DNA of 64,000 nucleotides from Alphaproteobacteria bacterium (GCA_030835385.1 JAURPI010000016.1:310001-374000); one strand, 5' to 3'. Positions 1 through 9,055 are shown, numbered from the stretch's first letter. The notes: generated from the letters alone by a model not told the origin. Translations and numbers: made by a program.

Positions 1-1
1 C

Positions 2-418
2 GGTAACTTTGGCATTCAGGAAGGCAAGTACATCGACGTTGATCCAGCCCTCGCTGGTGTCGTTGTTGGTGACGATTTGCAGCGTTTGCCAGGGTTCTCA
101 GCGCAGCTTGGCTTTAGTTACGTGCAGCCGGTCAACAATGATTGGAACGCTCGTATTAACGCTGACTACAATTACAGCGACAGCCACTTCACCAATCTGC
201 AAAACACTCCAGCAGCTAAGTCTGGAACCATTGATCTGGTCAGTGCGGCTATCAACTTTGAACGTGAAGATGGCTTACTGTCCGTCGGTGTGTCCTGCCG
301 CAACTGTATTGACGATGAGTACATCAGCCAAAGCCTCGACTTCAGTGGCCTCGGCTTCCTCACCGTCTATCCGGGTGAGCCAATGACATGGTTGTTTACC
401 ATAAAGACTCGTCTGTAA
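2..418 (+). CDS. TonB-dependent receptor, C-terminal fragment
   Basis: The window opens inside this gene; 138 codons of the 3' end are present, read from base 2. The residues alternate polar and hydrophobic as outer-membrane beta-strands do (for example NDWNARINADYNYSDSHF and LVSAAINFEREDGLLSVGVS), and the 'FEREDGLLSVGVSCRNCIDDEY' region resembles the last strands of TonB-dependent receptors, where an N-D-x-Y element is usual. The family imports siderophores, vitamins or other scarce ligands across the outer membrane using TonB energy. The last residues are TIKTRL rather than the usual terminal aromatic residue, which is slightly odd. Its position before a catabolic gene run suggests it may import that pathway's substrate; this is inference. 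The N-terminal plug and TonB box lie outside the window. Confidence 0.75.
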   Translation, partial: GNFGIQEGKYIDVDPALAGVVVGDDLQRLPGFSAQLGFSYVQPVNNDWNARINADYNYSDSHFTNLQNTPAAKSGTIDLVSAAINFEREDGLLSVGVSCRNCIDDEYISQSLDFSGLGFLTVYPGEPMTWLFTIKTRL

Positions 419-431
419 AATTAAGCGTTAC

Positions 432-458
432 CCGGCCGGGGCAGGGTGTCCCGGCCGG
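432..458. repeat. GC-rich intergenic hairpin
   Basis: Perfect 9-bp inverted repeat (CCGGCCGGG / CCCGGCCGG) with a 9-nt loop, 14 bases after the receptor stop. No T-run follows, so it is not a textbook intrinsic terminator. It could end or stabilise the receptor transcript, or separate it from the hydrolase gene downstream. Confidence 0.45.
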
Positions 459-481
459 ACACCAAATTTGGGGGTAAGCTT

Positions 482-1111
482 ATGGCTTCGATGGAGTTAT
501 CGAACGATAAAACAGCTCTGATTGTTGTTGATATGCAGAACTCATTCTGTGCCGACGACGGGGGCTGTGGAAAAACCGGACTTCCCATTCAAAATCTTCA
601 AGCCGCTATTCAGCCTTGCGTCAATTTAGTCGCGGCCGCCCGTGCAGCCGGCATCCCAGTAATCTACACGCGTTATATGTATCGTCCTGACTATGCCGAC
701 GGTGGTGTTCTCATTAAGCATCTGTTGCCCGAGCTTAAAGAAACACAAGCCCTGCAAGCTGGCACGTGGGACATCGAGGTGGTGCCTGAGCTCACCCCTC
801 AGTCCAATGATTTTATCGTCGATAAGAACCGGCCTAGTTCGTTTTATGCAACAAACTTGGAAACCATCCTCAACGGGCTAGATGTGGATAGTCTCGTGGT
901 CTGTGGGGTGACCACCAACTGTTGTGTTGAATCCACGGTGCGGGACGCCAGTCACCGCGATTACAAAACATTCGTGGTTCAAGATGCGGTTGCTGAATTG
1001 GATGACGAGCGGCACCAAGTGGCGTTGAAATCCATGGCGATGCTGTTTGCTAATCTTGTGACTGTCGCAGATGTTGAGGGTGCCTGGGGCATCGCACAAG
1101 CCGCCGAATAA
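482..1111 (+). CDS. isochorismatase-like cysteine hydrolase
   Basis: A 209-residue cytoplasmic hydrolase of the isochorismatase/N-carbamoylsarcosine amidase family, which cleaves C-N bonds of amides or carbamoyl compounds, or enol ethers. The catalytic triad is visible: Asp17 in VVDMQNSF, Lys115 in VDKNRPSSF and the nucleophile Cys148 in TTNCCVESTVRDA. The Cys makes an amidohydrolase such as RutB, biuret hydrolase or a nicotinamidase relative more likely than a true isochorismatase, which has no such Cys. I chose the ATG at 482 because a GGGGG-type ribosome site lies 7-8 bases upstream; an in-frame GTG at 446 would add 12 poor residues within the hairpin. The gene begins the co-directional catabolic run. 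Substrate unknown. Confidence 0.85.
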   Translation: MASMELSNDKTALIVVDMQNSFCADDGGCGKTGLPIQNLQAAIQPCVNLVAAARAAGIPVIYTRYMYRPDYADGGVLIKHLLPELKETQALQAGTWDIEVVPELTPQSNDFIVDKNRPSSFYATNLETILNGLDVDSLVVCGVTTNCCVESTVRDASHRDYKTFVVQDAVAELDDERHQVALKSMAMLFANLVTVADVEGAWGIAQAAE

Positions 1112-1145
1112 TTTTAAACCAATAATAGAGACAAGGCGGCGCAAC

Positions 1146-2006
1146 ATGAGCGGCTATATTGATATCGTGTGCAATCCCTACACACCGTGGGTACTCGAAC
1201 GCAAACTCATGGGAGTGGACGAGGATTTCAAAACTCAGGTTCGGATGTCTGATGACATGCGAAATGGCGTTGAAATCGAGGATTACATCAAAAAGATGGA
1301 TGCCGCAGGGATCGAGCGGTCCCTGTTGATTGCCCATCGCTGCGGTGATCTCAATGTCAAAGGCTCGCATCATATCCCTTACGAATATGTGCGCGACATT
1401 TGCGAGAAATATCCGGATCGGTTCTCAGGTTTGGCGGGTATCGATACCACCAAGGGTATGGAGCAGCTTCGTGAACTAGAAGTCGCGATCAATGATTATG
1501 GGTTTGTTGGCGCCCATTGGTATCCCCATTGGTTTGGTGTTCCGCCAGATGCGCCGCAAATTTATCCTGTCTATGCCAAGTGCTGTGAACTCGACATCCC
1601 GATCATGATGCAAGTCGGTCAGAACTTGGTTTATTCGAAAGAACGGCGCCTGCCATCTGTCGCCAAACCTATACTGCTAGATCAAGTCGCGATCGATTTT
1701 CCTGAATTGCCATTGATCGGTATTCATATCGGCGTGCCTTGGACGGATGAAATGATCGCTATGTGCTGGAAGCACGAGAATTTGTATATGGCTGGTGACG
1801 CGTACGCGCCAAAGCATTGGCCAAAACAGATGGTGCACTACGCAAATTCCTATGGCCGTCATAAGGTGATGTTTGGAACAGACTGGCCCGTGGTCGGCCC
1901 TGAGCGCGCGGTGCGTGAGGTGGATGAGTTTGGTATGCGTCCAGAAGCCCATCAGATGCTCATGCGTGACAATGCTTTGCGATTGTTCAAAAAGATCGCC
2001 AGCTAA
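1146..2006 (+). CDS. amidohydrolase-2 family protein lacking the N-terminal HxH
   Basis: A 286-residue TIM-barrel protein of the Amidohydro_2 group (ACMSD/gamma-resorcylate decarboxylase relatives), usually metal-dependent decarboxylases or hydrolases of aromatic or lactone acids. Later family features are present: GAHWYPHWFG near residue 126, the IHIG strand near 196 and MFGTDWPV near 243. The N-terminus reads YIDIVCNPYTP, where canonical members have the metal-binding H-x-H, so one pair of metal ligands is absent. It may bind metal differently or have another activity. It follows the cysteine hydrolase by 34 bases and its stop directly abuts the CoA ligase start, so the genes are probably one transcript. 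Function beyond the fold is not established. Confidence 0.75.
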   Translation: MSGYIDIVCNPYTPWVLERKLMGVDEDFKTQVRMSDDMRNGVEIEDYIKKMDAAGIERSLLIAHRCGDLNVKGSHHIPYEYVRDICEKYPDRFSGLAGIDTTKGMEQLRELEVAINDYGFVGAHWYPHWFGVPPDAPQIYPVYAKCCELDIPIMMQVGQNLVYSKERRLPSVAKPILLDQVAIDFPELPLIGIHIGVPWTDEMIAMCWKHENLYMAGDAYAPKHWPKQMVHYANSYGRHKVMFGTDWPVVGPERAVREVDEFGMRPEAHQMLMRDNALRLFKKIAS

Positions 2007-3551
2007 ATGAGTGGGCTGGAGACTAAGCCGGCCACTTTACCGGCATCGTATACATCTATGACTGTCGCTGCGGGGTTGCGGGCAACAACCATGCGCAATC
2101 CTGACAAAGTCGCCATTACCCACAACAACACAAGCCGGACCTATCGTGAATTGTCGGATCGAACCGACAGACTTACGGCTGCGGCGATTTTAAAGCTTAA
2201 ACTTAACAAGGGCGACAATGTCGCCATCGTGTCTAAGAATTCCATTGAGTATGTGGAAGTTGTGTGTGGCTTGCCAGAAGCCGGCGCTGCGGTAGCCACG
2301 GTAAACCCGCGCTTAACCGGCGCTGAAGTCGAAGCGATCTGTAATGATGCTGAGGCTCGTGTTGTGTTTTATGACGACGCGTCAGCAGAGGCGATAGAAG
2401 CCGCGTCCTTCAATACAGTCGAGCACACGATTCATCTCGGAGATGAATACGAAGCGCTAATCAAGAACGCCGACGTGCCGGATGCCTATCCTGAAATTCA
2501 TGAATGGGATCCATGGACCATTCCCTATACGTCTGGCACTACCGGCAAGCCTAAGGGAGTTGTTCTTCCGCAACGATCACGTTTGTTGGCGTTTTACCAA
2601 ATGGCGCAGGAATTTGGCTGTTACGGACCTGAAGACCGTTTTCTTGGCACAACACCCATGAATCACGGTGCAGGGATTGCATTTCCCCTGGCCGCCATCA
2701 TGTCCGGCGGCTTTACGGAAATTCTTGATCACTTTGACCCGGAACTGTTGTTGCGAAAATTGAAGGAAGGCAACTTTGCGGGTGTCTTTACGGTGCCAAC
2801 ACAGCACCATGCGATTTTTGAATTAGAGCAGTCTGTACTCGATAAATACCGTGGCGCACCCCTCAAAGCGGTGATCTCCAACGCGTCGGCGTTACCACAA
2901 CATCTCAAGCACAAGATCGTTCCGTATTTTGGTGAGGGGCTGCTGCACGAAACCTATGGGTCAACAGAGGCGGGGTTTGTGACCAACCTGCGCCCACCGT
3001 TTCAGTTGGAGAAGGAAGGCTGCGTTGGCACGCCGTTCCCGCACACTTTCGTGAAACTCGCTGACGATGATTTTAACGAAGTCGGTCCCGAAGAGCCCGG
3101 CGAACTGTGGGTCAAATCACCGTCCGCGTTTGCCGGCTATTGGAATCGTCCTGATGAAACTGCGGCGGCTTTTAAAGAGGGCTGGGTGACCGTTGGTGAT
3201 GTTGCCAAGCGAGATGAAGACGGCTTCATCTACATCGTCGACCGCAAGAAGGACATGGTCATCAGCGGTGGCGTAAATATCTATCCACGCGAGATCGAAG
3301 AATTGTTGTTTACTCACCCGGCCATCTCTGATGTTGCCGTGATCGGGGTGACCGACGATAAATGGGGCGAGCGTCTCAAAGCTTTCGTGGTGCCAAAGGC
3401 CGGCGAAAGCGTAACTGCCGAGAGCGTTGTGTCGTTCTGTGATGGCAAACTGTCGAGCTACAAGGTTCCAAAAGATGTTGCAGAGATTGATGTCTTGCCG
3501 CGTAACGCCAATGGCAAAGTTCTAAAAACTGAACTGCGCAAGGTGGGATGA
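2007..3551 (+). CDS. acyl-CoA synthetase (ANL superfamily)
   Basis: A 514-residue AMP-forming acid-CoA ligase. It activates a carboxylic acid to an acyl-AMP and then to the CoA thioester. The P-loop-like motif YTSGTTGKPKGV is at about residues 174-185, the A5 motif HETYGSTEAG near 314, the A7 element VGDV near 396, and the hinge and C-terminal core DRKKDMVISGGVNIYP near 412-427. The A10 lysine is in NANGKVLKTELRK at the end. Length is normal. The ATG directly follows the previous stop, implying translational coupling. Substrate could be a fatty, aryl or cyclic acid; the surrounding oxidative enzymes favour a catabolic substrate. Confidence 0.92.
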   Translation: MSGLETKPATLPASYTSMTVAAGLRATTMRNPDKVAITHNNTSRTYRELSDRTDRLTAAAILKLKLNKGDNVAIVSKNSIEYVEVVCGLPEAGAAVATVNPRLTGAEVEAICNDAEARVVFYDDASAEAIEAASFNTVEHTIHLGDEYEALIKNADVPDAYPEIHEWDPWTIPYTSGTTGKPKGVVLPQRSRLLAFYQMAQEFGCYGPEDRFLGTTPMNHGAGIAFPLAAIMSGGFTEILDHFDPELLLRKLKEGNFAGVFTVPTQHHAIFELEQSVLDKYRGAPLKAVISNASALPQHLKHKIVPYFGEGLLHETYGSTEAGFVTNLRPPFQLEKEGCVGTPFPHTFVKLADDDFNEVGPEEPGELWVKSPSAFAGYWNRPDETAAAFKEGWVTVGDVAKRDEDGFIYIVDRKKDMVISGGVNIYPREIEELLFTHPAISDVAVIGVTDDKWGERLKAFVVPKAGESVTAESVVSFCDGKLSSYKVPKDVAEIDVLPRNANGKVLKTELRKVG

Positions 3552-3555
3552 AGCG

Positions 3556-3933
3556 TTGACTAGCCATTCCGATCAGTCTGATCCTGCCATCGCCGCCGTC
3601 TGGTCTCTCCTCAATACTGTTCCTGATCCGTGTCATGCCTTATCGGGTCACGACCTCAGCATTGTTGATTTGGGCTTGATCAACGGCATTTCCCGCGACG
3701 GGGAGTCGATCCGCATCAGCGTAACGTTCACTGACCCCAGTTGCGTGTTTTCCTACAAGATCATTATGGATCTGGAGGATCTGGCCGCTACTCTCGACGG
3801 TGTGTCCGACATTACGGTCTCCGCCGACCCGTACCCTCTCTGGACCGAAGATCGACTCAGCGACAAAGCGCGTCATCTATTTGCAGAAAAACGCCAGCGT
3901 TTTGGTTTTTCCCACGAAGGACACAGAGCATGA
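3556..3933 (+). CDS. MIP18/DUF59-like (PaaD-type) protein
   Basis: A 125-residue cytoplasmic protein with the DUF59/MIP18 fold. The DLGLINGISRDGESIRISVTFTDPSC stretch carries the family pattern 'D-x-G-L-I ... T-x-P-x-C', with Cys63 the expected metal or sulfur ligand. Family members (SufT, PaaD, MIP18) help load Fe-S or di-iron centres into client enzymes. I accept the TTG start at 3556: AGGTGGG lies 8 bases upstream, and no ATG or GTG in frame fits better. The end overlaps the next gene in an ATGA junction. Its presence in a catabolic run implies that a metal cofactor enzyme in the pathway needs help; which one is not clear from this window. Confidence 0.75.
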   Translation: MTSHSDQSDPAIAAVWSLLNTVPDPCHALSGHDLSIVDLGLINGISRDGESIRISVTFTDPSCVFSYKIIMDLEDLAATLDGVSDITVSADPYPLWTEDRLSDKARHLFAEKRQRFGFSHEGHRA

Positions 3934-5123
3934 CCTCATCGATTTCGAGTCGTATCGGCCGCCGCACAGTTTTGCAGACCCTCGGTGCAATGGGCGCAGG
4001 GGCTATGGCATCTGCTGGCAAGATATCTCCCGCATTGGCGGAGGCTGGGTGGTCATCGGCGTCTCATCCGATGGCCGAACGCATTTTCGTCATTGATGGT
4101 GTTGCTCATTGCTACAACCACGCGCCTTACAATCGGCGCATCAAAAGAGCCAGTGTCAACAGCATCAACACGACATACAGTTTTCATGAAGCCTGCACAC
4201 CGGATGCCTATCGTCTGACCTATGAGCAATGGGAGCGCGATTGGCAGGCCGACGAAGTCATGGACACCATGTTTCTCGAAAGCCACACCGACATGATGAT
4301 CATGCATTCGGTACCGATGTTTGACCTTCACTACGACGGCTTGGTGTCAAACGAGAAGGGGGCGTACCTAAAGGGCAATTTCCCGGATCGTGTGTTGTGG
4401 TACGGCGCCCTCGATTTGTTCGACCCTTATGATGTGGTCATCGCTAAAGCGGATCAGCTGATCGACCAAGGTGCCGATGGCATCAAATTTTACCCGACGC
4501 GCATCAACTTCGAGACCCGTGAGCCAGAGTCTTGGTTGATGGACGATGAGAAGCTGGCGTTCCCGGTGTTTGATCAACTACAGAGCAAGGGCGTTAAACA
4601 TCTCGCTGTTCATAAACTGGTCGGGCATGTCGGGCCAAAGACGGCGGCTCTGGGCATTGATGATCTATACAAGGCGGCCGAGGCCTTTCCCGATCTGACA
4701 TTTCATCTTGTCCACGCAGGCTGGCAGAACTTCGAAGAAACCGCAGCCCTGATGAACGCGCGGGAGAATGTCACGGCGGTTATGGAGGGGCCGATGCTGT
4801 TTCCCCTATTTGATATGGATGCCTTCAATAAGATGATGAATGTGTTCATGGCACAGGTCGACACTGATCGATTGATCTATGCATCGGCGGCGGTCAATCA
4901 GCATCCGTATTGGATTATCAATGCCTTCTTTGATTATCAGCCTCCCGAGGACGCCCCGTATGTGCTGACTGAAGAGTCTAAGGCGAAGATTATGGGGGCT
5001 AATCTGGCCCGCTATCACGACATAGACATCGCCGCGCAAAGGCAGAAGATTGCTGGGGATAAATGGTCCCGGGCCAAGGTAGAGAATGGGTTGCGTGAAC
5101 CCTACGCTATGCAGCGGACTTGA
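3930..5123 (+). CDS. Tat-exported amidohydrolase
   Basis: A 397-residue protein with a twin-arginine signal (GRRTVLQTLGAMGAGAMASA, then a likely cleavage near PALA-EAG) followed by an Amidohydro_2 domain. The mature part begins FVIDGVAHCYNHAP, where His residues could serve as the N-terminal metal ligands, and continues with IKFYPTR, AVHKLVGHVG and FHLVHAGWQNF, all typical barrel strands with candidate metal or catalytic residues. Such enzymes hydrolyse or decarboxylate small cyclic acids; a Tat signal suggests it folds, perhaps with its metal, before export to the periplasm. The start ATG at 3930 overlaps the MIP18 gene stop. It is distinct from the cytoplasmic amidohydrolase-like protein at 1146, so the operon has two paralogous barrels in two compartments. 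Confidence 0.82.
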   Translation: MTSSISSRIGRRTVLQTLGAMGAGAMASAGKISPALAEAGWSSASHPMAERIFVIDGVAHCYNHAPYNRRIKRASVNSINTTYSFHEACTPDAYRLTYEQWERDWQADEVMDTMFLESHTDMMIMHSVPMFDLHYDGLVSNEKGAYLKGNFPDRVLWYGALDLFDPYDVVIAKADQLIDQGADGIKFYPTRINFETREPESWLMDDEKLAFPVFDQLQSKGVKHLAVHKLVGHVGPKTAALGIDDLYKAAEAFPDLTFHLVHAGWQNFEETAALMNARENVTAVMEGPMLFPLFDMDAFNKMMNVFMAQVDTDRLIYASAAVNQHPYWIINAFFDYQPPEDAPYVLTEESKAKIMGANLARYHDIDIAAQRQKIAGDKWSRAKVENGLREPYAMQRT

Positions 5124-5174
5124 TCCCAGTCGCCCAACACCCGATAACCGCGAGCTTGGACATAAGGAAAAGCC

Positions 5175-6839
5175 ATGACTGATCAAGACAATGCCCAAGC
5201 CCTTGGCATGTTTCAAAGTCTGCTCGGCCCGGACGGTGTTATCACCGACAAAGACGAGCTGACCTACTACACGACAGATATTTCTGGCGAAGGCGAAGTG
5301 CTGCCGCTGTGCGTGTTGCGTCCTATCGCGATTGATCAATTATGTCAGGCCGTGACGATTGCGGGCGGGTTGGGTCTGCCGTTGGTGCCGCGAGGCGCGG
5401 GCATGTCCTACACCAAGGGGTATCTTCCAGAGAGCCAGAACGCTGTGATGATCGACATGAGCGGGCTCAACGCAATCGAAGACATCAACGAAACCGATAT
5501 GGTGGTCACGGTTCAGGCCGGCTGTACCTGGGGCGCCTTGTATGACGAGTTGAAAGAGCGCGGTTTGCGCACGCCATTCTTTGGGCCTTTGTCGGGTATT
5601 GCGTCCACGGTTGGCGGTGCAGCCAGCAACAACTCAACCTTTTTCGGTTCAGGCACGCATGGGGCTATGGCTGACAATGTGATCGGTCTGGATGTTATTT
5701 TGGCCGACGGCTCATTGCTTGAGACGGGGGCGTCTGCCGCGGAAGGCCGCACGCCATTCTTGCGGCACTTTGGTCCCGATCTCACGGGTTTGTTCCTTGG
5801 CGATTGCGGCGCCTTCGGTATCAAAGCGCGTGTCACCATGCCGTTGATCGCGATGCCCGCTTCCGAAGACCATCTGTCGTTCGCCTTCGACACCATTGAG
5901 GATATTGCCGAAGCCCACACCGCGCTTGCGCGGGAGAATGTTGTGGCGGAGCAATGGGGCATTGATCCTGTCGGTAATCAAAACCTGTCTAAGCATGGCT
6001 TCACATTCTTAGAAGGGTTAGGTGTCGTTAAAGATGTGGCGGCGACCGCGGACAAAGTCGCCGGTGCGGTGACCAATGTCACTAAACTGTTGTTCCAGGG
6101 ACAACGGCTCGCGGATCGATCAGGTTACGCTTTGCATGTGGTGGTCGAAGGGGTCGATGCTCGTGAGGCGCAGGCCAAAGCCGATCGTGTTCGCCGCATT
6201 TGTATACCCTTAGCATTAAAGGAACTCCCCAACGTTATTCCGAAGGTGACACGCTCTAAGCCTTTCCGACCGATCAAGGCGTTGCTGGGGCCTAACGGTG
6301 AGAACTGGTTGCCGGTGCATGGCATTTTTCCCTTGTCGAGCGCAGTCGAAGTGTCGGCGATCACCGATGAATATTTTTCCCGCCATATCGAGCTGATGAC
6401 CGAACACAACATCACTCATTCTTATCTCACGGCAGCGTCGGCCACGTCCTTTTTGATCGAGCCAATGTTTTACTGGAAAGACCGTCTGCACGCCTTTCAC
6501 ATGCGTCACGTAACCGAAGAGCAAAAGAAGGCTTACGCCAAAACCAAGGCCGATCCGGAAACCCGAGAGGTGGTGATGAAGCTGCGCCGCGATCTTTCTG
6601 GTCTGTGGGATGCTTTTGGTGCGAGCCACCATCAGATGGGCCGCACCTATCCCTATGCCAGCCAGCTGTCCTCGGCTGCGCGTGCGGCGGCGGTCGCTAT
6701 CAAAGCGGCGTTTGATCCCAAGGGCATTATGAATCCTGGCGTGTTGGAATTGTCCGGCGAGGGTGATGGCGTGAAGAAGATGACCAAGTTCCCCGAGTTC
6801 CCCCAAGATCTACTCAAGGAAGAATGGACGGTGCGGTGA
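5175..6839 (+). CDS. FAD-binding oxidase/dehydrogenase (PCMH type)
   Basis: A 554-residue flavoprotein. The N-terminal FAD_binding_4 domain shows PLVPRGAGMSYTKGY near residues 70-85 and the GGAASNNSTFFGSGTHG loop near 148-165, both of which contact FAD. The C-terminal part ends in a GIMNPGVLEL motif usual in GlcD, D-lactate dehydrogenase and vanillyl-alcohol/4-cresol oxidase relatives. It probably oxidises a 2-hydroxy acid or a phenolic or benzylic alcohol. The ATG at 5175 is preceded by AAGGAAA, and 51 bases separate it from the Tat amidohydrolase gene. The donor is not predictable; the following aldehyde dehydrogenase suggests an alcohol-to-aldehyde-to-acid sequence. Confidence 0.85.
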   Translation: MTDQDNAQALGMFQSLLGPDGVITDKDELTYYTTDISGEGEVLPLCVLRPIAIDQLCQAVTIAGGLGLPLVPRGAGMSYTKGYLPESQNAVMIDMSGLNAIEDINETDMVVTVQAGCTWGALYDELKERGLRTPFFGPLSGIASTVGGAASNNSTFFGSGTHGAMADNVIGLDVILADGSLLETGASAAEGRTPFLRHFGPDLTGLFLGDCGAFGIKARVTMPLIAMPASEDHLSFAFDTIEDIAEAHTALARENVVAEQWGIDPVGNQNLSKHGFTFLEGLGVVKDVAATADKVAGAVTNVTKLLFQGQRLADRSGYALHVVVEGVDAREAQAKADRVRRICIPLALKELPNVIPKVTRSKPFRPIKALLGPNGENWLPVHGIFPLSSAVEVSAITDEYFSRHIELMTEHNITHSYLTAASATSFLIEPMFYWKDRLHAFHMRHVTEEQKKAYAKTKADPETREVVMKLRRDLSGLWDAFGASHHQMGRTYPYASQLSSAARAAAVAIKAAFDPKGIMNPGVLELSGEGDGVKKMTKFPEFPQDLLKEEWTVR

Positions 6840-6856
6840 CGCGCGCAGGCCCCCCT

Positions 6857-7549
6857 ATGACTAAGCCAACGCTCACCACCATCACCTCACATAAGGGACA
6901 AACGGCAAGCGCTCATGTCGCCGTACCGGAGGCTGCCTCCGCCGACAATCCCGCTCCCGGTATGCTGCTGTTCCATGCCTTCCGCGGTTTGACCCAAGAG
7001 TTCATCGACTTCGCCGAAACCTATGCGGAGCATGGATACATCGCAGCGGCGGTCGATTTATATGAAGGCAAAACATCCGAAGATTTGAGTGTCGCTCAGC
7101 AGCTAATGGACGCGATGGACCAAGAGGCCTGCACGGATCTTGCCGTATCTTGGGCCGATTGGCTGCGGGGGCACGCTGCCTGTACCGGTAAAATTGGCGC
7201 GGTCGGATGGTGTCTTGGCGGTACGTGGTCACTCAACACGTCTGTCGCCACACCTGTTGATGCCACAGTCGTCTACTACGGCGATGTCGACAAAACCGCC
7301 GATGATCTCTCGTCACTCAAGGGGCCTGTGCTGGGGCATTTCGGCACTGAAGATGAATACTTTGGCAAAGCCATGGTCGATCGCTTTGAGGCTGAGATGG
7401 CCAAAGCCGGGAAAGTAGATCGGTATACCAATTACTGGTATCCAGCTGGGCATGCGTTCGCCAACACGGGCGGCCCCTATTTCCATGACGAGTCAGCCAC
7501 CTCGGCTGATGACCGCACATGGGATTTTCTCAAGCGTCACCTTTCATAA
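6857..7549 (+). CDS. dienelactone hydrolase family protein
   Basis: A 230-residue alpha/beta hydrolase of the DLH group, which opens dienelactones formed in ring-cleavage pathways. The triad is visible: Cys119 in the nucleophile elbow GWCLGG, Asp166 in GTEDEY and His199 in YPAGHAFAN. I place the start at the ATG at 6857 because the domain begins there; the upstream in-frame ATG at 6824 would overlap the FAD oxidase gene by 16 bases and add 11 residues, and has an AAGGA site very close to it, so it remains possible. Together with the monooxygenase and amidohydrolases it points to aromatic or lactone catabolism, though DLH-like proteins have broad substrates. Confidence 0.87.
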   Translation: MTKPTLTTITSHKGQTASAHVAVPEAASADNPAPGMLLFHAFRGLTQEFIDFAETYAEHGYIAAAVDLYEGKTSEDLSVAQQLMDAMDQEACTDLAVSWADWLRGHAACTGKIGAVGWCLGGTWSLNTSVATPVDATVVYYGDVDKTADDLSSLKGPVLGHFGTEDEYFGKAMVDRFEAEMAKAGKVDRYTNYWYPAGHAFANTGGPYFHDESATSADDRTWDFLKRHLS

Positions 7550-7596
7550 CCGGTTTCGTCCGTTAAGCTGCCGCCAGATAAACCGGAGAGTCTTGT

Positions 7597-9051
7597 ATGA
7601 CAGAGAAATTTGGCGACCGGCTGATGCTGATCAACGGGGAGATGGTCCCAGGCACTGGGGGTGACTGGGTCACCACCGTCAATCCGGCCAATGAAGACCC
7701 GATCGGGCGTGTACCGGCAGCCACAGCTGACGACGTCAACGCTGCTGTTGCAGCCGCAAAAGCCGCACAGCCAGCATGGGCAGCCAAATCAATCTTTGAG
7801 CGTGGCGCCCTGTTGCGAACCCTGGCCGCAAAATTTCGAGAGCGGGCGCAACAGATTTTGACCATGGAGGCCACAGATACCGGCAACACCATCGCCAAGC
7901 TCTGCGCTGATGTTCAGATCGCCGCCGCCTATCTGGAATATTTTGCCGGCCTGGCGACCGAGATGAAAGGCGATACAGTCCCTGCGTCGCCGGGCAACAT
8001 CCACTTCTCGTTACGTGAGCCCTTCGGTGTTGTTGCGCGCATCGTGCCCTTCAATCATCCCTTTATGTTCGCCGGAGCGCATCTGGCATCGCCGCTAACC
8101 GCAGGCAACACGGTTGTGGTTAAAACGCCCGAGACCAGCCCGCTGACTGGATCGCTGTTAGCTGAGTGCTGTTGCGACGTGTTGCCGCCCGGCGTGGTCA
8201 ATATTGTCTCTGGCTTAGGTCTGCCTGCAGGGGACACCTTGGTGCGGCATCCTGATGTTCATCGCATCGGGTTCACAGGGTCTGTGCCGACCGGCTTGGC
8301 AATCCAGCGTGCGGCAGCAGAGGTAAGCGTCAAGCATGTGTCGTTGGAGCTAGGTGGTAAGAACCCGCTTATCGTTTTCCCCGACGCCGATCTTAATAAA
8401 GTCGAAGATGCGTCCATTGCCGGGATGAATTTTTCTTGGGCCGGACAATCCTGCGGCTCTACCAGTCGCATCTTGGCCCATGAGAGTGTGTACGACGAAT
8501 TGGTAGAGCGCGTGGCGGCGCGCACCGATGCGGTTGTACTCGGCGACCCTCTTGATCCTGCTTCAGAGATGGGTCCGGTCAATTCCGAAGGGCATTACAA
8601 CGCGGTGATGAAATTCGTCGAGGCCGGAAAGCGCGACGGCGCAAAACTGGTTGCTGGTGGTGCCCGCCCTGAAGGCGAGCAATTCAAGCGGGGCTATTGG
8701 TTGCGGCCCACGGTCTTTGCCGACGCCACTATGGATATGGAAGTCGCCCGCGAAGAAATTTTTGGCCCGGTGGTGTCGATGCTCAAATGGTCGACCCGCG
8801 ATGAGGCGATAGAAATGGCCAACGCCACCGCCTACGGGCTCACGGCAGCCATTTACACAAATGACCTACAAGACGCTATGAAGACGGCGCAAGAGGTTGA
8901 GAGCGGCTACGTGTGGATCAACGGTGTTGCCCAACACTATGTCGGCCTACCTTTTGGAGGAGTGAAGAACTCAGGTCTGGGCGGTGAGGAATCATTGGAA
9001 GAATTGCTCAGTTATACCCGCACAAAAACTATCAACGTGCTATTGAGTTAA
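7597..9051 (+). CDS. NAD(P)-dependent aldehyde dehydrogenase
   Basis: A 484-residue soluble aldehyde dehydrogenase that oxidises an aldehyde to its acid. The general-base Glu251 is in the SLELGGKNP motif and the nucleophile Cys286 in GQSCGSTSR; the cofactor loop FTGSVPTG and the C-terminal PFGGVKNSGLG are present. Length is standard. CCGGAGAG provides a good ribosome site before the ATG. It resembles betaine/benzaldehyde-type enzymes, but the substrate cannot be fixed from sequence. It sits between the dienelactone hydrolase and the flavin monooxygenase with short gaps, consistent with one operon. Confidence 0.93.
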   Translation: MTEKFGDRLMLINGEMVPGTGGDWVTTVNPANEDPIGRVPAATADDVNAAVAAAKAAQPAWAAKSIFERGALLRTLAAKFRERAQQILTMEATDTGNTIAKLCADVQIAAAYLEYFAGLATEMKGDTVPASPGNIHFSLREPFGVVARIVPFNHPFMFAGAHLASPLTAGNTVVVKTPETSPLTGSLLAECCCDVLPPGVVNIVSGLGLPAGDTLVRHPDVHRIGFTGSVPTGLAIQRAAAEVSVKHVSLELGGKNPLIVFPDADLNKVEDASIAGMNFSWAGQSCGSTSRILAHESVYDELVERVAARTDAVVLGDPLDPASEMGPVNSEGHYNAVMKFVEAGKRDGAKLVAGGARPEGEQFKRGYWLRPTVFADATMDMEVAREEIFGPVVSMLKWSTRDEAIEMANATAYGLTAAIYTNDLQDAMKTAQEVESGYVWINGVAQHYVGLPFGGVKNSGLGGEESLEELLSYTRTKTINVLLS

Positions 9052-9055
9052 CAGT

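Noticed and set aside
4806-5339. 177-codon minus-strand frame between the Tat amidohydrolase and the FAD oxidase
   Set aside because: Overlaps both well-supported genes and shows no motif or ribosome site; a shadow.
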